Of a stretch of 64,000 nucleotides of DNA, positions 8,266-16,993 are shown piece by piece. The DNA comes from Caballeronia grimmiae (GTDB taxonomy: Bacteria > Pseudomonadota > Gammaproteobacteria > Burkholderiales > Burkholderiaceae), in the NCBI RefSeq assembly GCF_000698555.1, contig NZ_JFHE01000022.1, positions 1 to 64,000 on the forward strand. The letters are read 5' to 3'. Below the pieces are notes generated by a model that worked only from the letters and a program-made list of their open reading frames with translations, made no database searches and had not been told where the DNA came from. A program made the translations under genes and the position numbers. The number at the start of each line of letters is the position of its first letter. Position 1 is the first letter of the stretch.

Positions 8266-10635
8266 TTGAACGACGCCCCGATGCGCGATGCTCGCGCGAA
8301 CGCAGTAACCGCAGAGAAACACGACGAATCCTTCTTCGAGCCGGGACGCAACTGCGCGAGCGTGCGTCATGCGGATCGCTTCAGCCTGCTCATCGACGGT
8401 TCCGATTATTTTCGCGTGCTGCGCGAGGCCATCACGCGTGCGGAGCGGACGGTGTTCATCCTCGGCTGGGATATCGACAGCCGCATGAAGCTCACGCCGG
8501 AAGGCTCGAACGATGGCTATCCGGAAGCGCTCGGCGACTTCCTGCATGCGATCGCAGCGGAGAAGCGCCGCCTGCGCATCTATATTCTCGCGTGGGACTT
8601 CGCGATGCTTTACGCGTTCGAACGCGAATGGCTGCCGGTCTACAAGATGGGCTGGCGCACGCATCGGCGCATCGCGTTTCAGATGGACGGCAAGCATCCG
8701 CTCGGCGGCTCGCAGCATCAGAAGCTCGTCGTGATCGACGACCGCCTCGCGTTCGTCGGCGGTCTCGATCTCACGCGCTCGCGCTGGGACACGCCGTCGC
8801 ATGACCCCGACGATCCGCATCGCCGTGATGCGAACGGTGCGAAGTATCAGCCGTTCCACGACGTCCACACGATGTTCGATGGCGACGCCGCCCGCGAGAT
8901 CGGCCAGCTTGCACGCGAACGCTGGTCGCGCGCATGCGGCCGGCGCCTGGCGATCCGCGCGCATCGCGCGGCGCTGCAAAACGATCCGTGGCCGCCTTCG
9001 CGCGCCGTCGATGTCGAAGACGTGCAACTCGCAATCTCACTGACGGAGCCTGCCTATCTCGGCCGACCCGCCGTGCAGCAGATCCGCACGCAATATCTCG
9101 ATGCGATTGCGCGCGCCCGCCGCAGCATCTACATAGAGAATCAGTACTTCACGTCGGGGACCATCGGCGCGTCGCTTTCGGATTCGCTCGAGCGCGAAGA
9201 CGGACCCGATCTCGCGATCGTCGTGCCGCGCAATCAAAGCGGCTGGCTGCAGGAAGTGACGATGGGCGTGCTGCGCGCGCGTCTGCACAAGCTCCTGAAG
9301 CAGGCGGACCGTCACGGCCGCTACCGGCTGATGTGCCCGACCGTGCCCAAGCTCGGCGAAGAGATCATCAACGTGCATAGCAAGCTGATGATCGTCGATG
9401 ACGAACTGCTGATGGTCGGTTCCGCGAATCTGAACAATCGCTCGATGGTGCTCGACAGCGAGTGCAACATATCGATCGATGCCGGCGCGGACGCGCGTTT
9501 GCGACGCGCTATCGCGACGATGCGCGACACGCTGCTCGCCGAACATCTCGGCTGCGAAGTGGCGGACATCGTGCGCGAGCGCGATGCGCGTGGCGGGTTA
9601 AACGCCGCGATTCAGGCGCTTTCACGCGACCGCGACGAACATCGCACGCTGGTGCCGCTCGATCCCGAAGTGTCGCGCGAGCTCGATCAGCTCATTCCGC
9701 CCGAGGCGCTCGTCGACCCCGAAACGCCGATTGCCGCCGATGAACTCGTCGATCAGTTCGTGCCCGCGGAAAGGACACGGCCGCTCATCGGGCGCTTTGC
9801 GCTGCTCGGCGTGCTTGCGCTTCTCGTCGTCGGGGTGGCGGCCATATGGCACTGGACGCCGCTCGGCGAATACATCAACCTGAAGTCGCTGACCCAGGCG
9901 ACGCGGCGCATCGACGCGCTGCCGCTCGCGCCGCTTCTCATCCTGTGCTGCTATGTCACTGCCGCCGTTATTTCCGTGCCGATCACGCTGCTGATCGCGA
10001 CGACGGGCCTCGTGTTCGGCGCAGGATGGGGCAGCGCCTATGCGTTCGCGGGCACGCTGATCGCCGCTTCCATCTCGTACATGCTCGGGCAGTGGCTTGG
10101 CCGGGATGCGGTGCGCAAGGTCGCCGGGGCGCGCGTGAACCGGCTGTCCGAACGTGTGGCGCAGCGCGGCATCGTCGCGGTCGTCGTGCTGCGCCTGTTG
10201 CCCGTTGCGCCGTTTGCAATCGTGAATCTGGTCGCTGGCGCATCGCACATTCGCATGCGCGATTTCCTCATCGGCACGCTGCTCGGAATGGGCCCCGGCA
10301 TTTTGTTGACGGTCGCGTTCGCGCATCAGCTGGTCGCTTCGCTGCGTCATCCGACGGTCGGCTCGTTTGCCGTGCTCATCGGCATCGGCGTGGTGCTGAT
10401 CGGCGTATCGATACTGCTGCAGCGCTTCCTGGGACGTCGCGGTGATCGCAACGAGAAAGTGGCGGAAGGGGCCCCGAGCGATGCCGACAAGGCGCGCGCC
10501 AGCGACGAAGCGCAACGCGCGAGCCGCCTGCGCGAACGCGGGGTGATGCCGCGCGACAGCGCCGCGAACGCAGCGAACGCCGCCCACGCCGCCGACGATG
10601 CGTCGTCGCGCAATCACGACGAGGTCAGCTCATGA
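8266..10635 (+). CDS. Phospholipase D-like protein fused to a VTT membrane domain
   Basis: A 789-aa protein with two parts. The N-terminal 450 residues are a phospholipase-D fold with two HKD motifs: HQKLVVID at 151-158 and HSKLMIVD at 371-378. Residues about 500-730 are a membrane VTT (SNARE-associated/TVP38/DedA-like) domain with several helices. The C-terminal tail is Ala/Arg-rich. The start is a TTG at 8266 with GGAG 5 nt upstream; an ATG at 8281 is the alternative. It overlaps the next gene by 4 nt (ATGA). Likely role: phosphatidyl transfer or hydrolysis at the inner membrane, possibly a cardiolipin-synthase-like activity. Confidence 0.9.
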   Translation: MNDAPMRDARANAVTAEKHDESFFEPGRNCASVRHADRFSLLIDGSDYFRVLREAITRAERTVFILGWDIDSRMKLTPEGSNDGYPEALGDFLHAIAAEKRRLRIYILAWDFAMLYAFEREWLPVYKMGWRTHRRIAFQMDGKHPLGGSQHQKLVVIDDRLAFVGGLDLTRSRWDTPSHDPDDPHRRDANGAKYQPFHDVHTMFDGDAAREIGQLARERWSRACGRRLAIRAHRAALQNDPWPPSRAVDVEDVQLAISLTEPAYLGRPAVQQIRTQYLDAIARARRSIYIENQYFTSGTIGASLSDSLEREDGPDLAIVVPRNQSGWLQEVTMGVLRARLHKLLKQADRHGRYRLMCPTVPKLGEEIINVHSKLMIVDDELLMVGSANLNNRSMVLDSECNISIDAGADARLRRAIATMRDTLLAEHLGCEVADIVRERDARGGLNAAIQALSRDRDEHRTLVPLDPEVSRELDQLIPPEALVDPETPIAADELVDQFVPAERTRPLIGRFALLGVLALLVVGVAAIWHWTPLGEYINLKSLTQATRRIDALPLAPLLILCCYVTAAVISVPITLLIATTGLVFGAGWGSAYAFAGTLIAASISYMLGQWLGRDAVRKVAGARVNRLSERVAQRGIVAVVVLRLLPVAPFAIVNLVAGASHIRMRDFLIGTLLGMGPGILLTVAFAHQLVASLRHPTVGSFAVLIGIGVVLIGVSILLQRFLGRRGDRNEKVAEGAPSDADKARASDEAQRASRLRERGVMPRDSAANAANAAHAADDASSRNHDEVSS

Positions 10636-11390
10636 CGTTGATGCACGAAGCCGGAATCGACATCGAAACGATGAGCGCGACGCGCGTGAAGGAACTGCGC
10701 ATCGCGACGTACAACGTGCATGGCGCAGTGGGCATCGACGGGAAGTTCGCGCCGGAACGCATCGCCGGCGTCCTCGCGGAAATGGATGCGGATATCTTCG
10801 CGCTGCAGGAAGTGCCGCTCGGCGGCAACGGTCATCCCGATGTCCTTGACGGCCTGCAACGCATGACGGGGCTGCATGCGGTTGCCGGTCCGACTCTCGA
10901 TACACCGGAGCGCCGCTATGGCAACGCGGTGCTCACGCGTTATCCGGTGCGCGCGGTGCGCACGCTCGATCTGTCGTTTCGAAGCCGCGAGCCGCGCGGC
11001 GCGCTGGATGCGGATATCGACTGCAACGGCGAACTATGGCGCGTCGTCGCGACGCATCTCGGGCTTGCATCGAGCGAGCGCCGCGCGCAAGTCGAACAGG
11101 TGCTGCAGAGCTTCGATACGCCCGCGCTGCCCGTGATCCTGCTCGGCGATCTGAACGAGTGGTTCGTCTATGGCCGCACGCTGCGGCGGCTCGTCACGCA
11201 CTTTCATCGCGCACGTGCTCTGCGCACGTTTCCGACGCGCTATCCGCTCTTTGCGCTCGATCGAATCTGGGTGCATCCGGGCGAACGGCTCATGCGAGTG
11301 GACGTGCATCGCTCGCGTCTTGCGCGCGTCGCATCCGATCACTATCCGCTGATTGCGCACATTGCGCGTCGCGCATCGCGTCACGGATAA
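10632..11390 (+). CDS. Endonuclease/exonuclease/phosphatase (EEP)-family hydrolase
   Basis: A 252-aa member of the EEP superfamily (DNase I, sphingomyelinase and inositol phosphatase fold). Motifs are in order: ATYNVHG with the metal-binding Asn, ALQEV with the metal-binding Glu, LLGDLNEW, and the C-terminal ASDHYPLIA. No signal peptide. The ATG overlaps the stop of the phospholipase-D/VTT gene, so translation is coupled. That pairing suggests a phospholipid-related phosphodiester substrate rather than DNA, but this is inference. Confidence 0.88.
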   Translation: MTLMHEAGIDIETMSATRVKELRIATYNVHGAVGIDGKFAPERIAGVLAEMDADIFALQEVPLGGNGHPDVLDGLQRMTGLHAVAGPTLDTPERRYGNAVLTRYPVRAVRTLDLSFRSREPRGALDADIDCNGELWRVVATHLGLASSERRAQVEQVLQSFDTPALPVILLGDLNEWFVYGRTLRRLVTHFHRARALRTFPTRYPLFALDRIWVHPGERLMRVDVHRSRLARVASDHYPLIAHIARRASRHG

Positions 11391-11596
11391 GCTGCATTGC
11401 AGTGCATCGAAAGCGATGCGATGCGCGACGAGCGGCTCGTGTGTCAGTGCTACACCACGAAAAACCCCTGAAAAACCGATATAAAAACGCAAAAGACTCG
11501 CACGAACACGTCTGCGCTATGTAGAATCCGGCGTTGATACGAACGCATCGGTGCTGACGTATTCCGATATCACTGACCAAAACAGGTAGGAGAAAC

Positions 11597-12064
11597 ATGC
11601 CGACTTCCGCAAAAACCGCTGCTAAGAAAGCCACGGCCAAGAAGGCCACGGTGAAGACTGCTGCACCGGCAAAGAAAGCAGCATCGAAGGTTGCCGCGAA
11701 GAAAGTACCCACCAAGAGCGTCGCCGTGAAGAAGACCGCGGGTGCGCTGTCGCCGATCAAGGACACCTTCACGAAGGCATCGCTCGCTGCGCATCTGGCG
11801 GATCGCGCCGAAGTCGACGTCAAGGCGGTCAAGGCCGTGTTGGTCGCGCTGGAAGACACCATCCTCGGCTCGGTTCACAAGAAGGGTTCCGGCGAGTTCA
11901 CGCTGTCGGGTCTGTTGAAGATCTCGGCGCAAACTGTCCCGGCGAAGAAGAAGCGCTTCGGCAAAGACCCGTTCACCGGTGAAGAACGCTGGTTCCCGGC
12001 CAAGCCGGCAAGCGTGCGTATCAAGGCGCGCGCGCTCAAGAAGCTGAAGGACGCGGCGGCTTAA
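11597..12064 (+). CDS. HU-family DNA-binding protein with histone-H1-like tail
   Basis: A 155-aa nucleoid protein. Residues 1-50 are almost only Lys, Ala, Val and Thr (repeated AKKA), like a histone H1 tail. Residues about 55-155 form an HU-like domain (FTKASLAAHLADRAEVD...GEFTLSGLLKI). A GTAGGAG Shine-Dalgarno precedes the ATG, and a TAGAAT -10-like hexamer lies at 11522. A near-perfect terminator follows the stop. Known relatives in beta-proteobacteria compact DNA; the target here is unknown. Confidence 0.93.
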   Translation: MPTSAKTAAKKATAKKATVKTAAPAKKAASKVAAKKVPTKSVAVKKTAGALSPIKDTFTKASLAAHLADRAEVDVKAVKAVLVALEDTILGSVHKKGSGEFTLSGLLKISAQTVPAKKKRFGKDPFTGEERWFPAKPASVRIKARALKKLKDAAA

Positions 12065-12092
12065 GGCTCGTTTGGCGTTCGATGGATGAAGA

Positions 12093-12126
12093 GGCCAGCT
12101 TCCCTTATGGGGAAGCTGGCCTTTTT
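12093..12126 (+). terminator. Terminator of the HU-like gene
   Basis: A perfect 12-bp stem (GGCCAGCTTCCC/GGGAAGCTGGCC) with a short TTATG loop, followed by TTTTT. It starts 29 bp after the HU-like stop codon. Confidence 0.95.
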
Positions 12127-12506
12127 GCTTTTGTCGTCGCGAAGGTCACGGCTTGTATGGTGTTGATACGCCCTTGCGATTGCCTTGCGTCGGAGGCAGA
12201 TCTCGTTGTTGCAGCCTTCGGCGCACATGGATAGCCGGGAAACCGAAGCAGGTAAGGAACCCTGATGAAGTGCGCTGGACGCGGGCAAGTGAGAAAGACA
12301 GCGTGAGCGAGCGGCTCGAGTGAACAGTCATTCGTTTGCCGGCAAGCACGCCCGCCGCTCTGCCCGCAAACTCACTTCGTGTTAACCTCTGGTTTTCGCG
12401 GCTTTAACGCCGCACCTTATTGCGCGACTCACGCGCTCCCTGCATCGAAACCTTCGCCCCGCCATGCGCGGGCGCTGACATCGCTTACCCGACGCCCGAT
12501 ACGAAC
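12127..12506. other. Intergenic region before the H-NS-type gene
   Basis: About 380 bp without a convincing gene. The open frames on either strand are short, lack ribosome sites or run across the HU terminator. The right half presumably holds the promoter of the H-NS-type gene, but I could not pick a clear -35/-10 pair. Confidence 0.5.
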
Positions 12507-12866
12507 ATGACGTACAGAAGTCCGCAAGTCGCCGAGTTAATGGCGCAAAGAGAATCGCTCGAAAAAGAACTTGCCGAAGCACGGCGCAAAGAAGAGCGGC
12601 TCGCGCTAATTGAAATCGTGGAGAAGATGCGCGAATACGGCATCACGCTAAACGAACTGTTGGGCCGCAAGCCCGAGACGCCGGTTGCCGCGTCCGAGGT
12701 CGCCATCAAGTACCGCGACCCGGCGAGCGGCGCAACGTGGAGCGGGCGCGGTCGCGCACCGCAGTGGATCGCCGGCAAGGATCGCGATGCGTTCCTCGCC
12801 AGCCGGCCCGCGAGCGGCGCATCGGCGCGCGCATCGCAGGCATCGCTGTTCGCGGACGAGGATTAA
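12507..12866 (+). CDS. H-NS-family histone-like protein
   Basis: A 119-aa protein with an N-terminal coiled-coil oligomerisation segment (residues about 8-45, Glu/Lys/Arg/Leu-rich) and the H-NS DNA-binding core YRDPASGATWSGRGRAPQWI at 70-89. The C-terminal tail is Ala/Ser-rich and ends in FADED. The start MTYRSPQVAEL fits the family; the longer frame upstream does not. No clear Shine-Dalgarno is visible. H-NS-type proteins silence AT-rich or horizontally acquired DNA. It lies next to an HU-type protein gene, so two nucleoid proteins are neighbours. Confidence 0.93.
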   Translation: MTYRSPQVAELMAQRESLEKELAEARRKEERLALIEIVEKMREYGITLNELLGRKPETPVAASEVAIKYRDPASGATWSGRGRAPQWIAGKDRDAFLASRPASGASARASQASLFADED

Positions 12867-12918
12867 CCGGCAGTCGCACGATGCCGGCCTGCCGCGCCGC
12901 GCTACTAAAGTGCGCCGC

Positions 12919-13329
12919 TTACTGCGACAACACCACCTGCGCGATCAGGCCGGTGCCGAGCGCCACGAGCAGATAATCCGCGCCTACGCCGACCCACTGA
13001 TATCCGCGCGGCGGTTGATGCAGGCCGTGGCCGTGCCAGTCATCGACGACATATTGGCGATCACGATAATCCGCCGACAGACGGTCGCCCTTGCGCCAGT
13101 CGGGATGCCCGCGATCGTGGTCCGCATGCTCTTGCGGACGCGGCGCATCGTGGCCGACCATCACCGGTGCGCGTCCGGGTGCTTGATCGGGACGATGAGC
13201 GTCGCCGTGATCATTGCCATGATCGCTGCCAAGATCCGGTCCGTCATGCGACGGCTGCGCGAAAGTCGCGCTCGCCCCGAGACCCAGAGTTGCGCACAGA
13301 AGCGCCGCGATAATTCGATTCTTTTTCAT
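12919..13329 (-). CDS. RcnB-family exported protein
   Basis: A 136-aa protein with a clear signal peptide (MKKNRIIAALLCATLGLGAS, cleavage likely after ATFA). A His/Asp-rich low-complexity segment (residues 28-75) follows, then the RcnB-type C-terminal domain: GDRLSADYRDRQYVVDDW, then GYQWVGVGADYLLVAL. An AGGAAAG Shine-Dalgarno precedes the ATG. RcnB is a periplasmic protein linked to nickel/cobalt homeostasis in E. coli. The many histidines would suit metal binding, but the family is broad and the role here is unproven. Confidence 0.88.
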   Translation of the reverse strand: MKKNRIIAALLCATLGLGASATFAQPSHDGPDLGSDHGNDHGDAHRPDQAPGRAPVMVGHDAPRPQEHADHDRGHPDWRKGDRLSADYRDRQYVVDDWHGHGLHQPPRGYQWVGVGADYLLVALGTGLIAQVVLSQ

Positions 13330-13593
13330 CAAACACTTTCCTCGATAGCTGAATTGCCGATCGCGGCCCGGCTTGCAACGCCGATTCACGCGACCCGCCG
13401 CCACTCTAAGTGCTGGCAATGGGCGCTGCCGTGAGAATGTGTAAGTAACGCTTACTCCGTATTACCGGTGCGATAAGGCAGCCGTTTCAGCGGTCCATAC
13501 ATTCAGGTGAATGCGAACAATAAAAATGTTTTGCTATCGTGAATGGTCTTTCTGGCTCACCATGAAACGATTCGATAAAGCAGGGAGACGGAG

Positions 13594-15045
13594 ATGGAAA
13601 GCACTGCGGACCTGAAGCGTTACGAGCTATTGATCGGCGGGGAGTTTGTCGCGCCGAGTGGCGGCGAGTATTCGACGAACCTCGATCCCGCGACCGAAAA
13701 CGCCATCGCCTACGTGGCGCAAGGCACGTCGGCGGACGTCGATCGCGCGGTGCAGGCGGCGCGCGCCGCACTGAAACCGTGGAACGCAATCCGCGCCGCC
13801 GAGCGCGGACGCATCCTCATGCGGCTCGCCGAACTATTGCGTGAGAACCAGGAAGAATTGGCCGCGCTGGAAAGTCTCGATGCGGGCAAGCCGATCGCGG
13901 GAGTGCAGCGTCAGGACGTGCCCGCCGCCATCGATACGCTTGCCTATTACGCCGGCTGGTGCGACAAGATCAACGGTCAAGTGGTGCCCGCGCGGCCCGA
14001 TGCGCTGACTTATACGGTGCGCGAACCAGTCGGCGTGGTCGGGGCCATCGTGCCGTGGAATTTTCCGTTGATGATCGGCATGTGGAAGATCGCGCCTGCG
14101 CTCGCATGCGGCTGCACGCTGATCGTGAAGCCTGCGGAAATCACGCCGCTTTCCGCGCTGATGGTCGGCCGGCTCGCGCTCGAAGCGGGCTTGCCGCCGG
14201 GCGTGCTCAACATCGTGACAGGGAAAGGCTCTGTCGTCGGCGATGCGCTCGTCGCGCATCCCGGCGTCGACAAGATCACGTTCACCGGCTCGCCGTCTGT
14301 CGGGCGCGGCATTCTGCAGGGCGCGGCGGGCAACTTCAAGCGCGTGACGCTGGAGCTCGGCGGCAAATCGGCAAACGTGATTTTCGCGGATGCCAACATC
14401 GACAGCGCCGTACGCGCCACGGCGTCCGGCATCTTCTTCAACGCGGGGCAGGTGTGTTCGGCGGGATCGCGCGTGCTCGTGCAGCGCGCCGTTTATGACG
14501 AGGTCGTCGAACGTCTCGGGCAGCGGGCGCGAAGCATCAAGCTCGGCGACCCGTCGCAACGCGAAACCAACATGGGCCCGCTGATTTCCGCAAAGCAGAT
14601 GAAGACCGTGCTCGATTACGTGGACATTGGCAAGGGCGAGGGCGCATCGCTCGTGACGGGCGGCAAGCGGTCGGGCGAGCGCGGCTACTACGTCGAGCCG
14701 ACCGTGTTCGCGAACGTCGAGCACGAGATGCGGATTTCGCAGGAAGAGATCTTCGGGCCGGTCGCGAGCGTGATCCCGTTCGACGACGAAGCCGACGCGC
14801 TGCGCATCGCCAACGGCACCGCGTACAGTCTGGCGGCGGGCGTGTGGAGCGCGGATATCGGGCGCGTGCATCGCATGACGGCGGAGTTGAAGGCGGGCAC
14901 CGTCTGGGTCAATACCTACGGTTACACCGACGTGCGCCTGCCTTGGGGCGGCTCCGGCGATTCGGGCTTTGGCCGCGAGCACGGCGACGTGGCCATCGAG
15001 AACTTCACCGAGCCGAAAGCGGTGTGGGTGGCGTTGACGTCATGA
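13594..15045 (+). CDS. NAD(P)-dependent aldehyde dehydrogenase
   Basis: A 483-aa aldehyde dehydrogenase. The cofactor region (VPWNFPLMIGMWKIAPALA), the general-base Glu in LELGGKSANV and the catalytic Cys288 in FNAGQVCSAGSR are present, and the length is normal for the family. GGGAGACGGAG precedes the ATG. The sequence style is close to betaine-aldehyde or gamma-aminobutyraldehyde dehydrogenases, but no pathway partner lies next to it, so the substrate stays open. A strong terminator follows about 120 bp downstream. Confidence 0.93.
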   Translation: MESTADLKRYELLIGGEFVAPSGGEYSTNLDPATENAIAYVAQGTSADVDRAVQAARAALKPWNAIRAAERGRILMRLAELLRENQEELAALESLDAGKPIAGVQRQDVPAAIDTLAYYAGWCDKINGQVVPARPDALTYTVREPVGVVGAIVPWNFPLMIGMWKIAPALACGCTLIVKPAEITPLSALMVGRLALEAGLPPGVLNIVTGKGSVVGDALVAHPGVDKITFTGSPSVGRGILQGAAGNFKRVTLELGGKSANVIFADANIDSAVRATASGIFFNAGQVCSAGSRVLVQRAVYDEVVERLGQRARSIKLGDPSQRETNMGPLISAKQMKTVLDYVDIGKGEGASLVTGGKRSGERGYYVEPTVFANVEHEMRISQEEIFGPVASVIPFDDEADALRIANGTAYSLAAGVWSADIGRVHRMTAELKAGTVWVNTYGYTDVRLPWGGSGDSGFGREHGDVAIENFTEPKAVWVALTS

Positions 15046-15166
15046 AGGAACGATGTGGTCTCTCACGGCATGTGTCGTGAGAGACCGCAACGGACTGGAG
15101 CGTCTTCTGGAATTAATTGCGAGCGCAAGATCGCGGGGGCTGACACCTAAAAGCAAGCGCACGAAA

Positions 15167-15194
15167 GGGGCAGCAACCGCTGCCCCATTTTTTT
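15167..15194 (+). terminator. Terminator of the aldehyde dehydrogenase gene
   Basis: The 8-bp stem GGGGCAGC/GCTGCCCC with an AACC loop is followed by A and seven T on the plus strand. Confidence 0.95.
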
Positions 15195-15219
15195 GCGACC
15201 TTCCCAGCGCGATACGGAA

Positions 15220-15564
15220 TCAGACTCCCACGCGCTGACCTTCCTCGTTCCGCGCACGCCAAAGCCGCGCGCGCTGTGTGCTGTCCTCGTACTGCACGGT
15301 ATTTTGCCGGCAAGCCTCGATGGTCGAATTTTTCCGCTCGATGATCGCCTGGCAGAGAAACTCCGCGCTGTAAGCCGTCAGCAGATGCGGGCAATGCGTG
15401 CCGATGTATTGCGCGAGCTTGCCATAATCGCTGTCCGCCGATGCCAGCGAGCGATAGGTTTGCGCATCCCACCGGAACATCAGGTCCAGTTCTTCGAAAG
15501 CGGTATTGAAGGCGCAGACTTGCGCCTGAATCTCGCGGTCATCGCCAAGCGTTGAATGGATCAT
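15220..15564 (-). CDS. Hypothetical protein, 114 aa
   Basis: A 114-aa soluble protein beginning MIHSTLGDDREIQAQVCAFN, with an AGGAG Shine-Dalgarno before the ATG at 15564. It looks helical, with aromatic and Cys residues scattered (LDLMFRWDAQTYRSL; IGTHCPHLLTAY). No signal peptide or membrane segment. It lies 97 bp downstream of a LysR-type regulator gene on the same strand. I do not recognise a family. Confidence 0.7.
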   Translation of the reverse strand: MIHSTLGDDREIQAQVCAFNTAFEELDLMFRWDAQTYRSLASADSDYGKLAQYIGTHCPHLLTAYSAEFLCQAIIERKNSTIEACRQNTVQYEDSTQRARLWRARNEEGQRVGV

Positions 15565-15661
15565 GATCGTCTCCTGTATGGCCGTGGGGCATGCATGGAG
15601 AATAGGCAACCTGATCCATAGAGGACAGTTAAACTTTCTTCTACTTCCTATTCGCGATCGC

Positions 15662-16609
15662 TTATAAGTCGGGTCTGCCCGTCTTGGCGACGATCTGCGT
15701 AATGGCTTCGATCTGCGCCGCGCCTTCTTCGACAAGAAACTCTTTGAAAGCAAGTGCGACGGGCGGCAAGCGTTTATTGTTCCGATGCACGACGAACCAG
15801 TTGAGCATCACGGGAAAACCCTCGATGTCCAGCACGGCCAGCTTGCCGACCTGCAATTCCATGCTGATCGTATGCGCCGATAAAAAGCTCACGCCCATTC
15901 CCGCAATCACGGCTTGCTTGATCGTCTCCGTGCTCGTGATTTCCATCGCGACATTGAGATTGGCGAGCCGCCCCGCAAAGCCTTCTTCCATTGAGTTCCA
16001 GGTATCCGAGCCGCGCTCACGAACGATGAACGGCTCATCGGCGAGGGCTTCCAGCGGAATGTTCTTGCGCCCGACGAGCGGATGATCCGGCGGCGCGACG
16101 ATCACGTACGGATGCGGCGCAAACGATACATTGACCGTATCCATATCGCGCGGCGGCCGAACCATGACGGCTAGATCAGTGAGATTGTCGGTGAGCTGGT
16201 GCAGCAATTCTTCGCGATTGTGTACCGCCAGATTGAGCCGCACATCGGTATTGCGCCTGGTGAACGCCGCCAGCAAGCGGGGAAAGAAGTAGTCGCCCGC
16301 GCTGATCACGGCGACGTTGAGCGTGCCGCCCGAAATGCCTTTGAGACGAGCCATCGCATCGTCGGCTTCGCGGAATTGCTCAAGAATCGACCTGCTGTAA
16401 TGGAGCATTTCGTTCCCGGCTGGAGTGAGGTAGATTTTCTTGCCGAGCTGCTCGAAGAGCGGCAAGCCCGCATGTTCCTCCAGTTGTTTCACCTGTGTGG
16501 ATACCGCAGGCTGCGTGAGATAAAGCTCTTCCGCAGCTCGGGAAAAGCTGAGCCGGCGCGCGACCGTTTCGAAGATTTTGAGTTGACGCAGGGTGGCGTT
16601 ACGCAGCAC
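15662..16609 (-). CDS. LysR-family regulator, CbbR-like
   Basis: A 315-aa LysR regulator with the N-terminal winged helix-turn-helix (residues 5-65: LRQLKIFETVARRLSFSRAA, then LTQPAVSTQVKQLEE) and an effector domain from about 90. The overall style resembles CbbR/RbcR-type regulators, but no Calvin-cycle genes are in the window. The start is a GTG at 16609 with GAGGG upstream. It diverges from the oxalate-antiporter gene across about 380 bp, so that gene is a candidate target besides autoregulation. Confidence 0.92.
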   Translation of the reverse strand: MLRNATLRQLKIFETVARRLSFSRAAEELYLTQPAVSTQVKQLEEHAGLPLFEQLGKKIYLTPAGNEMLHYSRSILEQFREADDAMARLKGISGGTLNVAVISAGDYFFPRLLAAFTRRNTDVRLNLAVHNREELLHQLTDNLTDLAVMVRPPRDMDTVNVSFAPHPYVIVAPPDHPLVGRKNIPLEALADEPFIVRERGSDTWNSMEEGFAGRLANLNVAMEITSTETIKQAVIAGMGVSFLSAHTISMELQVGKLAVLDIEGFPVMLNWFVVHRNNKRLPPVALAFKEFLVEEGAAQIEAITQIVAKTGRPDL

Positions 16610-16993
16610 GGCGAGCCCTCATCCATTCACGATAGCTAACTTATACAATAATTTTTTTTAACTTTCCCTAATCGTTTTTCTCCCCCACGATGCCTTCACG
16701 CCTCTGGAATTTGTAAGCCAGTCGCGAAATCGCAGCACACGAAAGCCTGTAAAGGCTGCTTCAATCATCCGGACTCTATTGGGAATCGCTCGAAATGATT
16801 CTTCGATCGCCTGACGCGGATGTTGGCCAGATGTGCAACTTCATCGCCCTTCTCGATGTGCGCCGCCACGCCCGCGCCGCGCGTCCCGAACATCTTCCCT
16901 GACCGACCGCCTCGCCCGCTGGCGCACCGCGCCCGCGTTCTCGCAGTGCATCAGGCGCCGTACGAGCGCCGATTACAGATAACGGAGACAGAC
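16610..16993. other. Divergent intergenic region between LysR and the MFS gene
   Basis: 384 bp with no convincing gene; the in-frame extension upstream of the MFS start is not conserved in style. The left part is unusually AT-rich (16634-16680) and contains TTATACAATAA (16641-16651), a TTA-N5-TAA dyad that could be a LysR-type half-site pair next to the regulator's own start. A small hairpin AGCC-TGTAAA-GGCT lies near 16745. Confidence 0.4.

Noticed and set aside
12061-12349. Short minus-strand frames between the HU and H-NS genes
   Set aside because: They run through the HU terminator, lack ribosome sites and show no familiar sequence.
16820-16993. N-terminal extension of the MFS antiporter
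   Set aside because: The extra 58 residues are basic and Pro-rich with no membrane character, and a GGAG ribosome site stands before the internal ATG at 16994.
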